Assembly (NCBI RefSeq): GCF_000485595.1
Contig: NW_014579248.1
Coordinates: 471-36,728 of the forward strand
DNA: 36,258 nucleotides
Direction of reading: 5' to 3'
Source of the DNA: Priapulus caudatus
Taxonomy: Eukaryota > Priapulida > Priapulimorpha > Priapulimorphida > Priapulidae
Shown here: positions 15,277 to 26,216 of the stretch, in pieces
How positions within the stretch are numbered: position 1 is the stretch's first letter
How the letters are laid out: the number at the start of each line of letters is the position of its first letter
Notes under the pieces: generated by a model
What the model saw: only the letters and a program-made list of their open reading frames with translations
Told to the model about the DNA's origin: nothing
Databases searched by the model: none
Made by a program: the position numbers and the translations under genes

Positions 15277-15368
15277 TGGGCGGGACAGGTGGTGCTGCAG
15301 GTCGCCAGGTCTACATCCGCTGTAAATCTTGTACGGAATAGAGAAAGCTGACGTACCTACTTATTCTT
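15277..15368 (+). pseudogene. DOT1L: Degraded copy of DOT1L exon C (C''')
   Basis: 92 nt against 95, between CGCAG and GTGAGT. GGACAGGTGGTGCTGCAGGT is intact; later codons have insertions and deletions. The intron that follows leaves the expected sequence within 15-20 bases and enters a CT run, so exon D does not follow. Confidence 0.8.
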
Positions 15369-15392
15369 TGTGAGTATTATTAGAATCCGCGG

Positions 15393-15446
15393 GCCTCTCT
15401 CTCTCCCTCTCTCTCTCCCTCTCTCTCTCCCTCTCCCTCTCGCTCC
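15393..15446. repeat. CT microsatellite, left border of unduplicated sequence
   Basis: CCTCTCTCTCTCC-type repeats. To its left is an exon C copy, to its right sequence that appears once and is smooth. It is probably the same CT tract as the one after exon E, so the real order would be exon E, CT tract, then 15447 onward. Confidence 0.8.
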
Positions 15447-15897
15447 CGGTGTGATGACAGGTGGTGAGTGTATTTCTATGTTCGTGGCGTGTCATGCAGC
15501 GGTCTATGTGCGGGCGGACACGAATCAACGCGCGTGCTGTTCACTTGTCTGGCAGCTCGCGTTGGTCGTGCGTCGACGGCTTATTGGTTTACGATGTATG
15601 TACCGGTCGTGTTCCAACCCACGCACTAGACAGCTGTATGTATGCCGTAGAGTTGTGCACGAGAAAAAGCTTGTGTTCGGAAAGTTGCCAAAATATTCCT
15701 GTCTGAGATGCTCTTATAAAATGTGTATAGATGTTGAATGCTATACGCTCTTGCTAGGTGCTATGCACTGTAAAATATCTAATACTACATATAGTGTGCC
15801 AGTATATGATATATATATATATCTAAAAATATACGGTGTTTCCCCTGCTTTGATACGGGGAAATTGTTATCTTCTAAAACTACAGACTATCCACTGG

Positions 15898-15950
15898 CCG
15901 CTGTGGAGACGTGCGCCGGGCCTCGAATTTGGCGCATGTCTCCACTGCGG
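15898..15950. repeat. Inverted repeat (20 bp arms, 13 bp loop)
   Basis: Arms CCGCTGTGGAGACGTGCGCC (15898-15917) and GGCGCATGTCTCCACTGCGG (15931-15950) are complementary apart from one T/T mismatch and one G/T wobble. It could fold as a cruciform or RNA hairpin. It sits directly before the dispersed repeat at 15960, so it may be part of the same mobile element. Confidence 0.85.
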
Positions 15951-15959
15951 ACAGCGCTT

Positions 15960-16066
15960 CATACTTGAACATCCCCGTCTGCCGGAGTGAGGCGGCCACC
16001 TCGTTTAAATCTCAGCCGCCACGCAGAAATTTATCCAAAAACACCGCCTCGCTGACGAAACCAAGT
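15960..16066. repeat. Dispersed repeat, first copy (second at 34155-34258)
   Basis: The stretch containing CCCCGTCTGCCGG, the CCTCGTTTAAAT block and TCCAAAAACACCG followed by CGCTGACGAA is found again, diverged and in the same orientation, at 34155-34258. The two copies lie 18 kb apart in unrelated surroundings, which suggests an interspersed element. Confidence 0.6.
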
Positions 16067-17017
16067 TTATGCTTCGGCCACCATCTCTACGAAACTGCCA
16101 GTCCTCTTGAATTTCTTGACTAGTCAGTCAAAGGGCTTGTTAGGGGTCCATTATGCAGAGCTTCCAATTGAAATGGCCCATGAAATTGTCAAGTGGAATT
16201 GTGTTTTTCGGAACCACTAAGAAAATGTCTCCCTCTTACATGCATCCACTCCCTGATCAATCACGCATTAAGGCGTCAACAAACAGAGATGAAATTGTGT
16301 TGAGTTTGTGGCTTTTGACGCACGTGCATTGACGTACAAGACTGTTGAAAGCACAGGAATATTTACACAATTTTTCACAATGATCGACCCCCTGTGTGCA
16401 AAATAGGTGAACGTATGTGAAACATATACGGTTAGTACTTACTGTGACATATCCGTGACTAACTGACACCACTAAATTGGTAAAATCTTCCATGCACCTT
16501 AAGAAATTCTGAGAAATTACGAGGTTATCATCGCAGAACTCCTGAACACCGTACGTCACAAAGCTATATGTAAACAAACACGCGTGTTGCGAGGTGCCTG
16601 CCTCCGATATCCATTTGGAGGCCAGCTAAGCCAAGCATAAAGCGCGGGCAAGACGTCACACACACAGCTACGTTCATTGGCTAAAACAATCGAGTAGCGC
16701 GGTTAGGGATTTTCGGAATTATTTAATTCTAAGAAAAACTTCAATGTTCAATCAATAACGCACTTGTTCACTTCTGAAAGCGGGTAAAAATTTATAATTT
16801 TTCTACTTCGGTGCGAAATGCATCGGCCGGGCCTTTCATTATTTACGAAAAGCAAACAGTCTCGCCAAACACCTACACGCAGTAACGGGTCACGTCGTTG
16901 ACGCCCCATTCATGTCCATCAACGAAGATGGCGGGGCTTATTCTGATTACGGAGATGCGAAAATGCAACAGAAGGACGTAGCGCAGTGTGCTAAACAGCA
17001 TGTTATTTTCGTCTATG

Positions 17018-17083
17018 TCCCCCAGGGTACTGCCGGAACGTACCCTGGGTACGGTCCGGTATACCGGAACGTACCCTGGTAAC
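17018..17083 (-). repeat. Short palindromic dispersed repeat, clean copy
   Basis: Contains the perfect palindrome CCGGTATACCGG (17056-17067) flanked by inverted CCAGGGTAC/GTACCCTGG pieces. Its reverse complement is present at 23945-24006 and, with errors, at 20855-20922. Similarity stops close to GGGGGACATAGAC on one side and TAGATAGT on the other, which gives an element of about 75 bp. Confidence 0.8.
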
Positions 17084-17689
17084 TATCTAGACAATTGGCA
17101 GCCCGGATCTTGCGCGAAGCGCGAACAACGCCACGTAGCGGCACACTAACACAAATACGCTGCATTCGATTGGAGTAAATCTTCACAGGTTTACTGTATA
17201 CCAAGATTCGTCGATAATTGCTCAATTGAGCAGTTCTGGCGATTCCACAAGCCTTTTCACTATGCACGTATATAGACATTTTCTACAAATGGTCGTAATT
17301 GTTGGTTTGCTGCTCGGCGCGCTTTGTTTTCCTGTAAAAAAGCGAGTTAGCATTTTTGCTGTTTCAGGCCCCTACTTTATTCTCGTAATTATGGCGTGCG
17401 ATAGATGGCGCAACGAGGCTATGTTCATGGCATTTCCCTGTAGTTTTTCTGGACCTGACTTCGGCGGCTAATCTAGACTGGTACCCGCTCGACAGTTCGT
17501 CACGCTACACTAACTGAGTTCATTGTAGCCAAGGATACTTGGCGGAGTGAAGGTGGGTAGCAGTCTAGCTGTAACCCCTGCAATCGTGACTTGCGCTTGA
17601 ACTTGTCGTATCTATCTTGGGAGACCAATGTGATGTTCTCATGTTTCCGATTATGACTTCTATTATCCGATTCTATGTTATCCGATTAA
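17084..17689. other. No supported feature
   Basis: Includes an 81-codon open frame at 17226-17471 with a hydrophobic stretch, but it has no recognisable motif or splice context. I do not call a gene. Confidence 0.5.
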
Positions 17690-18050
17690 TACTTCTATTA
17701 CTACAAGTACATGTTACAATAATTACTAGTACTACTAAGTACTAGCACTACTAGTACTAGTACTAGTTACTACCAGGAGCTAATAATGACAAACTGTGTT
17801 ACTAGTAACTTACTAATAATGATGACTCCTGTTACTACTACTAGTACTACTACTAGTATAGCTCCAAGAAACGGTATTGCTAGGGTTAGAATACCATTGT
17901 ATAGACAATCCGTCGCACAGCCTGGTCGGGCTACTACTAGTACTACTAGACTACTAGTACTACTACTACTAGTAAGTTACTACTATAGTACTAGAGCAAC
18001 TACTACTAGTACTAATACTATATAGTATAGTACTACTACTACTACTAGCT
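17690..18050. repeat. ACTAGT-rich repeat tract with an embedded duplicated segment
   Basis: Tandem ACTAGT/TACTACTAG motifs. Two related segments of about 55 bp, both starting GCTCCAAGAAACG and containing GCTAGGGTTAGAATACC, occur at 17861-17915 and 18049-18105, so the tract is a compound satellite. Confidence 0.85.
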
Positions 18051-18654
18051 CCAAGAAACGCTCTTTGCTAGGGTTAGAATACCCCTATACTAGACACAGG
18101 CACTTGAAGCGTTTCAATAAAATATAATGCTAACTAAATACGAAATCTATTTACTACCAAATTCTTTATGTTTCTATAGGCCTACTCTCTTTCACCTATT
18201 ATTGCCGACAGTTTTCATGTAAATTCTGTCGAAATTCTACGTCCAACATACGCTGCCGGCTGCCATTGCTGTCGTGGTACGACTGTTGCACGCTTACACT
18301 AATTATATATAGCAGGTAGGAAAGCGTGCTGCCAAAATTTGCTCGATGCTCGCTTGATTTGACACTTTCACAGCACGAATACACATCCAACAGCTTCCAT
18401 CTTTGTTTCTCGTTCAACAACAGTGTTCACTTGTTATAAAAAAATTATGTCTCTGTTTTTAACCGAGCTGTGTCACTGCGTTCGCGAACCTTGCCCAGTA
18501 ATGGAAATGGCGGTCAGAATCAGGAAACACCTACCGGCGCTCTTCGTGACGTCATTCTTGCGCCGCAACGCTGCAACGTTTTTGCAACGTTCCAATGGCG
18601 AGGCTCGTACGGGAGTTGGAAAGCAGTGCGCCGCCTGCGCGCCGCCTATAGCCC

Positions 18655-18739
18655 ATAGACTGGCACTCGCTCCCACCTCTCGGCTTAGCTTATATAGTCA
18701 CTCGATGGGTAATCGAGGTGGGAGCGAGTGCCAGTCTAT
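18655..18739. repeat. Perfect 25 bp inverted repeat with 35 bp loop
   Basis: Arm 18655-18679 begins ATAGACTGGCACTCGCTCCC and ends ACCTC. Arm 18715-18739 is its exact reverse complement, 25 of 25. A bulged extension (CTATAG on the left, TATAGCC on the right) continues the pairing. The loop contains CTCGATGGGTAATCGAG, a second small hairpin that competes with the right arm. The perfect match suggests a recent foldback or selection for structure. Confidence 0.93.
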
Positions 18740-19023
18740 ATAGCCTTTGTGGTCATTGCCAGCCATTTCATTACTGGTGCAAGAGTTCGCGGAACGGGGC
18801 GGAGAATTCGTCAGTCTTGCTGTGAATTTTCACGTGGACACAAGCTCGTTACGAACAGAAGAGACATAGCGGCCTTCACACTCGGCTCGGGAAATTTTAG
18901 CAGGATGAAATCTCTGTATTTTGACATCCAGATCGAAATCTCGAGATTTTTACAAGTGTTGAACGCAAAAATCTCCTACGTATCCGCGATCGCACTGCGC
19001 TGCAAAATCGCACTTTTTGACTT

Positions 19024-19124
19024 GCGGATTATTGGGAATAGGCGTAGATTAAATTGCCCACCGCGGCGATTGCTGGTTCGCATGAACCGCCTCGCGCAAT
19101 AATCCGCCGCTATTTTCTATTCCC
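19024..19124. repeat. Split inverted repeat
   Basis: GCGGATTATTG (19024-19034) pairs with CAATAATCCGC (19098-19108), and GGGAATAG (19034-19041) pairs with CTATTCCC (19117-19124). The order of the pairs means both cannot form one continuous stem, so this is a rearranged foldback at best. Confidence 0.6.
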
Positions 19125-19370
19125 AGTCATTCCAACGCAGTCGTTATCAACTTGGCCGTTTTGGCTTATTCACAGAAAGGGAGGGCTAATCGGCCGATCT
19201 CAATTCAATCTGAAAAGTCCAGTTCTCAGACTCTGTTACTAAACAATACGATGTGTTTACGTTAAATACGTGACCAGACGTAGCGTCGAGCATCTACGTT
19301 AACGTAAGAGAGCTAGAGCTAGCCATACTTAACGTAACATGAAGGCGAGCACTACTACCAACGACTGAAC

Positions 19371-19440
19371 TGCCGTGTACGTGGGAATCGAACACCGAAC
19401 TCGAATCCCGGTAGTACATAAATTTCTGCGCCACCGCGGC
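19371..19440 (-). other. Possible tRNA-derived element (SINE head or tRNA pseudogene)
   Basis: On the minus strand, TGGCGCAGAAATT (19433-19421) resembles a pol III A box and GTTCGATTCCC (19393-19383) a B box, about 40 bases apart as in a tRNA. The ends GCCGCGG and CACGGC can pair partly. D and anticodon stems do not form well, so this is not a working tRNA. A chance match cannot be excluded. Confidence 0.3.
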
Positions 19441-19861
19441 GGACCGGAAGGGTTATATTTCGGCTTGATATCAGGCATATGGCAGTTCATTAATAGAATT
19501 CTATTCCGCTCGGCGCATTAGTTGCAGATATTTCCGCCTCGTGTGAACAGGGACACAATGATATATCGGTATTTCCATCGCGATTACGCATCGCAGTGTT
19601 TTTAGCCTCACCTTGACATCGTCAAGCTGAGCTATTGCCATGGTTTGTGTACATCGTTCTGTGCAACATTTGGCTTCGGGCTCAAGCGATAACTTTTGAC
19701 CGTTCAACTGGCGGTCAAACGAAACGTCTGACCACAGGGGTGTTTGGAGAATTGGGTGACTAGTTGTTTACTTGCCCTATGTCCCATATTAAACGTCTAT
19801 TTTGGAGACGCCGTTCGGGTGCTGTTCCCAGCACGGCGATTTTTTTGGCAAAAATGGAATT
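19441..19861. other. No supported feature
   Basis: Sequence between the tRNA-like element and the start of the 3.2 kb duplication. I see no gene or repeat that I can support. Confidence 0.5.
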
Positions 19862-20854
19862 ATCCATTAGTTCAGTTCAGCGTTCAACGGAATTTTGCTC
19901 ATTTTGGTATCGTGAAGAATTAAGGTAAGGCGGTGTTGATTTTAAAAAAAAAATCGCAAATTAGTTAGGGTTTGGCAATTATATAGCACTATAACGGCAA
20001 GATAACAAACAGTCTGGTTGCGTGTGCACTCGTTCTGCCGGCTGTCATTTTACAAGATTCATTGACATATCTTAATGCGCTCGGCAATTGGTATTTCACT
20101 CTCCACCTGCCGCATAAAAACGTCTATATTAGAAGTAACAAGTTTTCTTACAAAACGCATGAATCGCGAACGCAGCATAAACCATTATTTATTTCAAACG
20201 CATCGCTACAAAGTGGATATAGCGCAATCTACGCGTCACAAATTGTGATTTATTTTGGTTTATAACATTATTATTGCTGTATACACGATGGCAATCGTTA
20301 TCTATAATGTACGTCGATGGGTTGTCAATAACTGACCTTCTTACTCACTCATTTGTGTCTTCTTTTTGTGGTGAAGCTACAGGATCATTGACACTTTCAT
20401 CTTGTGCTGTGAACCACGCCTATTATGTTTTTATAACCAAGTCAAACACTGCTTCACATTCCCAAATGTGCTGCCCTCTGTGGATCCCCACTAAAAATTC
20501 GGACTGATTCGCTTGGCCAGCCTAAGGATCCGTTGCGCCGGCCTATGCAATCTCAGTTGCACGCGATCATATAGCTGACCAGTGTGCCACCTAACTGTTG
20601 TAGGACGTCCTCCGCGATCGCGCCTGCGCCTTGCGCGGCGGAAACTAGCGCGGGCCAAGATCTAAGACGGGCCCTCAGCGCCTTCAGAATCAACCCTCCT
20701 TTCGCACGCTTTCTCTAGTAATCCCGGTCTCATCTGGTTGATATTGGTTAGGGTATAGGTAGGCGCTGTAGGCGTTAAGGCGACTCCTAGACTCATTAAA
20801 CTGGAGTAGGGGCGATGGTTACGGTCAGGCCATATTAGATAGTAGTATTTCAGT

Positions 20855-20922
20855 ACCAGGGGTACGTTCCGGATATACCTCACGGACGTACTCAGGGTAT
20901 AGTTCCAGTGACTCCTGACGGG
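20855..20922 (+). repeat. Short palindromic dispersed repeat, noisy copy
   Basis: GGGGTACGTTCCGG, ATATACC and GGGGACATA are kept with insertions relative to 23945-24006. It lies at the equivalent place in duplication unit 1. Confidence 0.65.
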
Positions 20923-22881
20923 GACATAACGCCCTCTCAGCACCAGATGCACCTGGACACGCCTGTAAATTTCAAGCTGTTAACTGATTTGGCCTTTTCT
21001 TTACGTAGAAAGTCGACTATTTTTTATTTCAGTTCGTATCTAGACAGACCAATGTAAAACTGTAATATACTTTATATTTCTACCGGCACTTGAATTTGAT
21101 ATGCCGGCAGCATTGATCTACTGGCAGGGCGGTAACGAGGACTGGGGAGTGATGAAAAACGAAGTAAAAACTTATTCCCCAGAAGCTTGTTTGTTCTTAT
21201 GACACTTGAAAAATTGATTTAATGAGTTCCTATATTGTTGTTCAGAATAGCTTAGAAATGCACCAAAATTCTGCCCACCTTTTTTTTTGCTAACAAAAAT
21301 TTCCCTGGGAAGCATGCCCGCGGCCCCCCCCCCCTAGCATGGCGATCATCCGTTTTCAGGTGCTCCGCTTTGCCTCGCTTCTCGCGCAATTGCGCAACGC
21401 CAAAACACGCATTCGCTGACCTTTTTTGCGCCAGCGGGAAACACCTGTATATATATCAGGAGTTTGTCTACAAATTTGTCTTTATTAACTCTGATAATAT
21501 ATAATAATATATATATATATATAAATATAGGCGTATTGATGATCCATGATGTATTGTATTTGTAACGTGGCTCTTGTTCTATCGTGAATCGTAATAGTGG
21601 TACGTGTCGGTGAGATACACCGTAGCTACCATGTCTGTCATGCACAGCACATAAACAACGAAAGAACTGATATGTACGTATTGAAGCAATTAAGTATTTA
21701 AAGTGATTACGTCACCGTAAATGGTAAAAGTAAAAAAATATTTCCACTTTTTCACAAAATTTAAGTAATTCTGTTCACTTTTTATGGTTAAATTGCTACA
21801 TTATCCTTCCTATTTTACTATATTGTTCGATGTAAACATACACTCGTGACTCATACATAGCCCATAGCAAGCAATTATTGTCAGGATCATAATATCAAAT
21901 CGCTCAGATTTGTTTGATTTTTAACTAGTTGAAAAACAATTTTATCAGGTAAGAATTTGAGGATACATTTAGTGCCGTTAGTACTTACTTTTAATGTACA
22001 AAAATGGCAAAAAAATGTACAAATATACACCATAGAAAATTCGTGACGTAGTCAATTTAATGAACATATCTTAACCAATGTATAAGCCCACAAAGGGGGC
22101 AGCATCGCGTACATATGTTTGCGTGGTGCACGAAACGTAACTTGTGATTTGCACGGTTGATGTGCGGTCACAGGGATGACTCCCAGAGTATGTTAGAGAC
22201 AATGATTACTGAGAGATACAGGGTTCGTAGTGGGTCTTCCCAACTCTTATAAGTACTTATTTTGCCAAAAATAAAATAAGGGGTCTTATTAGTACTTATT
22301 TTTGGTGAAATCTTAGAAAAGTACTTAATAGTCCTTATTTTTTGCCAAAGGACCATTTTTCAACATTGTTTTATAAACTATTCTCGACTTAGAGTAAGAA
22401 TTGTTGTATATATATAATACGGAATAATTAAATCTGCTGTGCAATTGTGTATATAAATATTATTAGTGTACTTTAATAGTCGGTGATCTATCAGAAATCG
22501 CGTAAAAAAGTCATATTTTGGCCTCCAGAAAGGGTCTTATAAGTCCTTATTTCAACATGTGTCTTACTACTATGAACCCTGCTCAGATAGTCGGAGAGCC
22601 TCCGCACATTTCGTGCTGCGGTTTTATATGTTGGTCCGGTCTGTTGTCTTTCTCCTGGCCAATCGGCCTTATCCCGCTCACTAACTGGCTGTCGCGTTAT
22701 AGGACTGGTTCCTGTCAGTGCCCAGCGTTTAAACAAAAGACCAGCCTCACGCTATTTCCATCCTCTCTCTATTGTCCAATTCCCACTATTACATATATAT
22801 AGACCTAGCTTTATCCTTGACGTGGCCCTGCCTTCATAACTACTTATCATACTAAGTTCTCTGTATTACATGTTTATGTGA

Positions 22882-23019
<138 letters not shown>

Positions 23020-23844
23020 TGAAACACACACACCCACCATTAGTCAGTTCAGGTTCAACGGATTTTGCTCATTTTTGGTATGTGAATGAATAAGGGCTAG
23101 GGGTTTTGATATTTAAAAAAAAAATGCAAATTAGTTAGGGTTTGGCAATTATATAGCATTTAACGCAGATAACAAACAGTCTGTGGTGTGACACTCGTCT
23201 GGTTCATTTTACAAGATTTCATTGACAATATCTTTAATGCGCGGCAATTGGTATTTCCTCTCCACCCTGCCGATAAAACGTCTATATTAGAGTAAAGTTT
23301 TACAAAACATGTCGGAACGCAGCATAACCTATTTATTTCAAACGCCATCGCTACAAAGTGGGTATAGCGCCATCTACGGTCACAAATTGTGATTTATTTT
23401 GGTTTATAAATTATTATTGCTGTATACAGATGGCAATCGTTTCTATAATGTACGTCGATGGTTGCTCAATTAAAACTGACTTCTTACTCACTCATTTGTG
23501 TCCTTTTTTTGTGGTGAGCTACAGTATCATTGACACTTTCATCTTGTGTGTGAACACGCCTATTATGTTTTTATAACAAGTCAACACTGTTCACTTCCCA
23601 AATGTCTGCCCTCTGTGTCCCCCACTAAAATTGCGGACTGTTCGCTGGCAGCTAAGGATCCGTGCGCCGGCCTATGCATTCGTGCACAAATCCATAGCTG
23701 CCAGTGCTGCATACTGTTGTAGGACGTTCCTGCGGTCGCGTGCGCCTTGCCGCGGAACTGCGCGCAAGATCTGCGCTCAGCGCTTCAGATCAACACCTCC
23801 TTTCGGCAACGCTTCTCTAGTATCCCGTCTCATCTGGCTGATAT

Positions 23845-23864
23845 GGTTAGGGTTAGGGTTAGGG
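23845..23864 (+). repeat. Short TTAGGG run
   Basis: Three TTAGGG units preceded by GG. The equivalent place in unit 1 reads GGTTAGGGTATAGG, so the run is short and variable. It is too small to suggest a telomere. Confidence 0.8.
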
Positions 23865-23944
23865 TGTAGGCGTAGGCGACTCCCTAGACTCATTAATGGA
23901 GTAGGCGAGGTACGGTCAGGCATATTAGATAGTAGTATTTAGTA

Positions 23945-24006
23945 CCAGGGTACGTTCCGGTATACCGGACCGTACTCAGGGTATGTTCCCGCAGTACCCT
24001 GGGGGA
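23945..24006 (+). repeat. Short palindromic dispersed repeat, inverted relative to 17018-17083
   Basis: Carries CCAGGGTACGTTCCGG, the palindrome CCGGTATACCGG and CAGTACCCTGGGGGACATAG. It is the reverse complement of 17018-17083 with a few differences. Orientation opposite to a copy 7 kb away in otherwise unrelated flanks indicates an independently placed element. Confidence 0.75.
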
Positions 24007-26100
24007 CATAGACCCTCTCAGCACCAGTGACACCTGACACGCCTGTAATCAAAGCTGTTAACTGAATTTGGCACTTTTCTTTACGTAGAAAGTCGACTAT
24101 TTTTATTCAGTTCGATATCTAGAAGCAATGTAAACTGTATATACTTTAAGATTCTAGGCACTTGTAACTTTGATATGCGGCAGCATTGATCTATGCAGGG
24201 GGGTACCGAGGACTGGGGAGGAGAAAAACGAAAGTAAAACTTTCCCCAGAAGCTTGTTTGTTCCTTATGACAACTTGAAAAATTGATTTAAGAGTCTCCT
24301 ATATTGTGTTCAGAATAGCTTAGAATGCACCAAATTGCACCATTTTTTTTTGCACCAAAAATTTCCTGGGGAAGCATGCCCCCGGTCCCCCCCCCCCTAG
24401 CATGGCGATCACCTTCAGTGCTCGCTTTGCTCGCTTCTCGGATTGCGCAACCGCCAAAACACCGCTTCGCTGACCTTTTTGGCCAGGGGAAACACTGTAT
24501 ATATATCAGGAGTTTGTCTACAAACTCAAATTATTCTTATTAACTCTGATATAATATTATTAATATAGATTATATATATATTAATATAATATATAAATTA
24601 TGGTCGCGTATATGATGATCCATGTGTATTGGCTATTTGTAACGGGTTTGTTCCTATGGGTGCAATCGTATAGGTGGTAATGTCGGTGAGATACACGTAG
24701 CTACCATTCTGTTCATGCAGCAGCACATAAACGAAGACGAAGAACTCAAGTCATGGCTACGCCGATCCCGCAGCACAATTATCCCACCACACTCAGAATT
24801 TCACCGTATATATTGAAGCAATTAGTATTTAGAATGTTGATTACGTCACCGAAATGGTAAAACGTAAAAAACAATAATTTTCGACTTTTTCACAAAAATT
24901 TAGAGTATTCTAGTTTCGACTTTTTATGCCGTTAAATTGTACATTATCCTTACTATTGTTACTCATGTTGTTCCGATGCTTGTAAATCCATTACACTCGT
25001 TGACTCATACATAGCCCATAGCAAGAATTATGTCAGGATCGATCAAGTCAAACGGTCAGATTTGTTTTGATTTATTAGCTAGTGAAAAACCAATTTTTAT
25101 CAGGTAGAACTCTTGAGGATACAACTGGTAGTACGTTATACTTACGTTTAATGGTAACAACAAATGGCAAAAAAATGTTACCAAATATACACATAGAAAA
25201 TTAAGTGACGTAGTCAATTTAATGAAAATATCTTAAACAAGTGTATAAGCCACAAAAGGGACCCCGGCAGCATCGTCGTACAATGGCTGCGCGTGGTTTG
25301 CGAACGTAACTTGTGATTGCACGATTGATGTTCGGTCACAGGGCGTGATCCAGAGTATGTTAGAGACAATGATGTCTGAGAGGATACCAGGGTTCGTGCG
25401 GTGTTCCCAAACTCTTATATAATACTATATTGTGCAAAATTAAAAGTAAGGGTTCATATACTTATTGTTTGGTGAAATATTAGAATCGTATTAATTAGTC
25501 TTATTTTTTGCCAGAAGGACCATTTTTTCAACATTGTTCTTATAAATGATTCCTCGACTATAGAGTATAGATTGATTGTTACTATATATATACGGCATAA
25601 TTAAATCTGCTGTGCAATTTGCTGTATATAAATATTATTAGGTGATACTTGACATAGGTCCGTGATCTATCAGAAATCGCGGTAAAAAAGATATTTTGCC
25701 GCCAGAAAGGTCTTAGAGTCCTTATTTCAACATGATGTCTTACTACTATGAACCCTAGCTCAGATACTTCGAGCAGCCTCCGTCACATTTCGTGCTGCGG
25801 TTTTATATGCGGTCCGGATCTGTTGTTCTTTCGCCTGGCCAATCGGCCTTACTTCTCACGCTCACTAACTGAAGCTGATCGCGTTATAGGACTGGTATCT
25901 GTCAGCCGCACAGTGTTTTTTAAACAAAAGACCAGCCTCCGCTCTGATTTCATCTCTCTCTATTGATCCATTCCCACTTACTCTATATAGACTATGCTTA
26001 TCCTTGACGTGCCCTCCCTTCATTAACTATCTTATCCATATAGTCTCTGATTTACATATTCTATTGATTGATGTCTTGGATGTTATGTATCTGACTTGAG

Positions 26101-26216
26101 GGGATGTTGGATCAGATCATGCGGTAGTGCAGATATCAAGCGGATGGGGGGATCGCGTGTCATTGGACCGGGGAGCCTGTCACTACTACTTCATTACTAG
26201 TTGTATAGAACCCATG
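26101..26216 (+). pseudogene. DOT1L: Degraded copy of DOT1L exon F (F')
   Basis: About 116 nt against 107. The start reads GGGGATGTTGGATCAGATCA and the end TAGAACCCATG|GTATGA. Codons for MGGS and KPV are recognisable with insertions. It leads directly into the 65 bp minisatellite, whereas clean exon F leads into the duplication junction. Confidence 0.8.

Larger units (their letters stand above)
15447..17010. other. Unduplicated intronic sequence, no supported gene
   Basis: Likely part of intron E-F. The longest open frame, on the + strand through 15370-15990, starts in the CT tract and shows no family motif, so I do not call it. Contents I can support are a strong inverted repeat at 15898-15950 and a dispersed repeat at 15960-16066. 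A GAAGATGGCGGGG motif at 16925-16937 resembles a YY1-type site but nothing else around it suggests a promoter. Confidence 0.55.

Noticed and set aside
15370-15990. 206-codon open frame on the + strand
   Set aside because: Begins in a degraded exon C border and a CT microsatellite; no signal, domain or family motif, and no splice context. The cysteine-rich part is not patterned like a zinc finger.
17226-17471. 81-codon open frame with a hydrophobic segment
   Set aside because: Single hydrophobic stretch only; no motif, no conservation evidence, inside a probable intron.
23845-23864. Telomere or chromosome end
   Set aside because: Only three TTAGGG units inside ordinary intron sequence.
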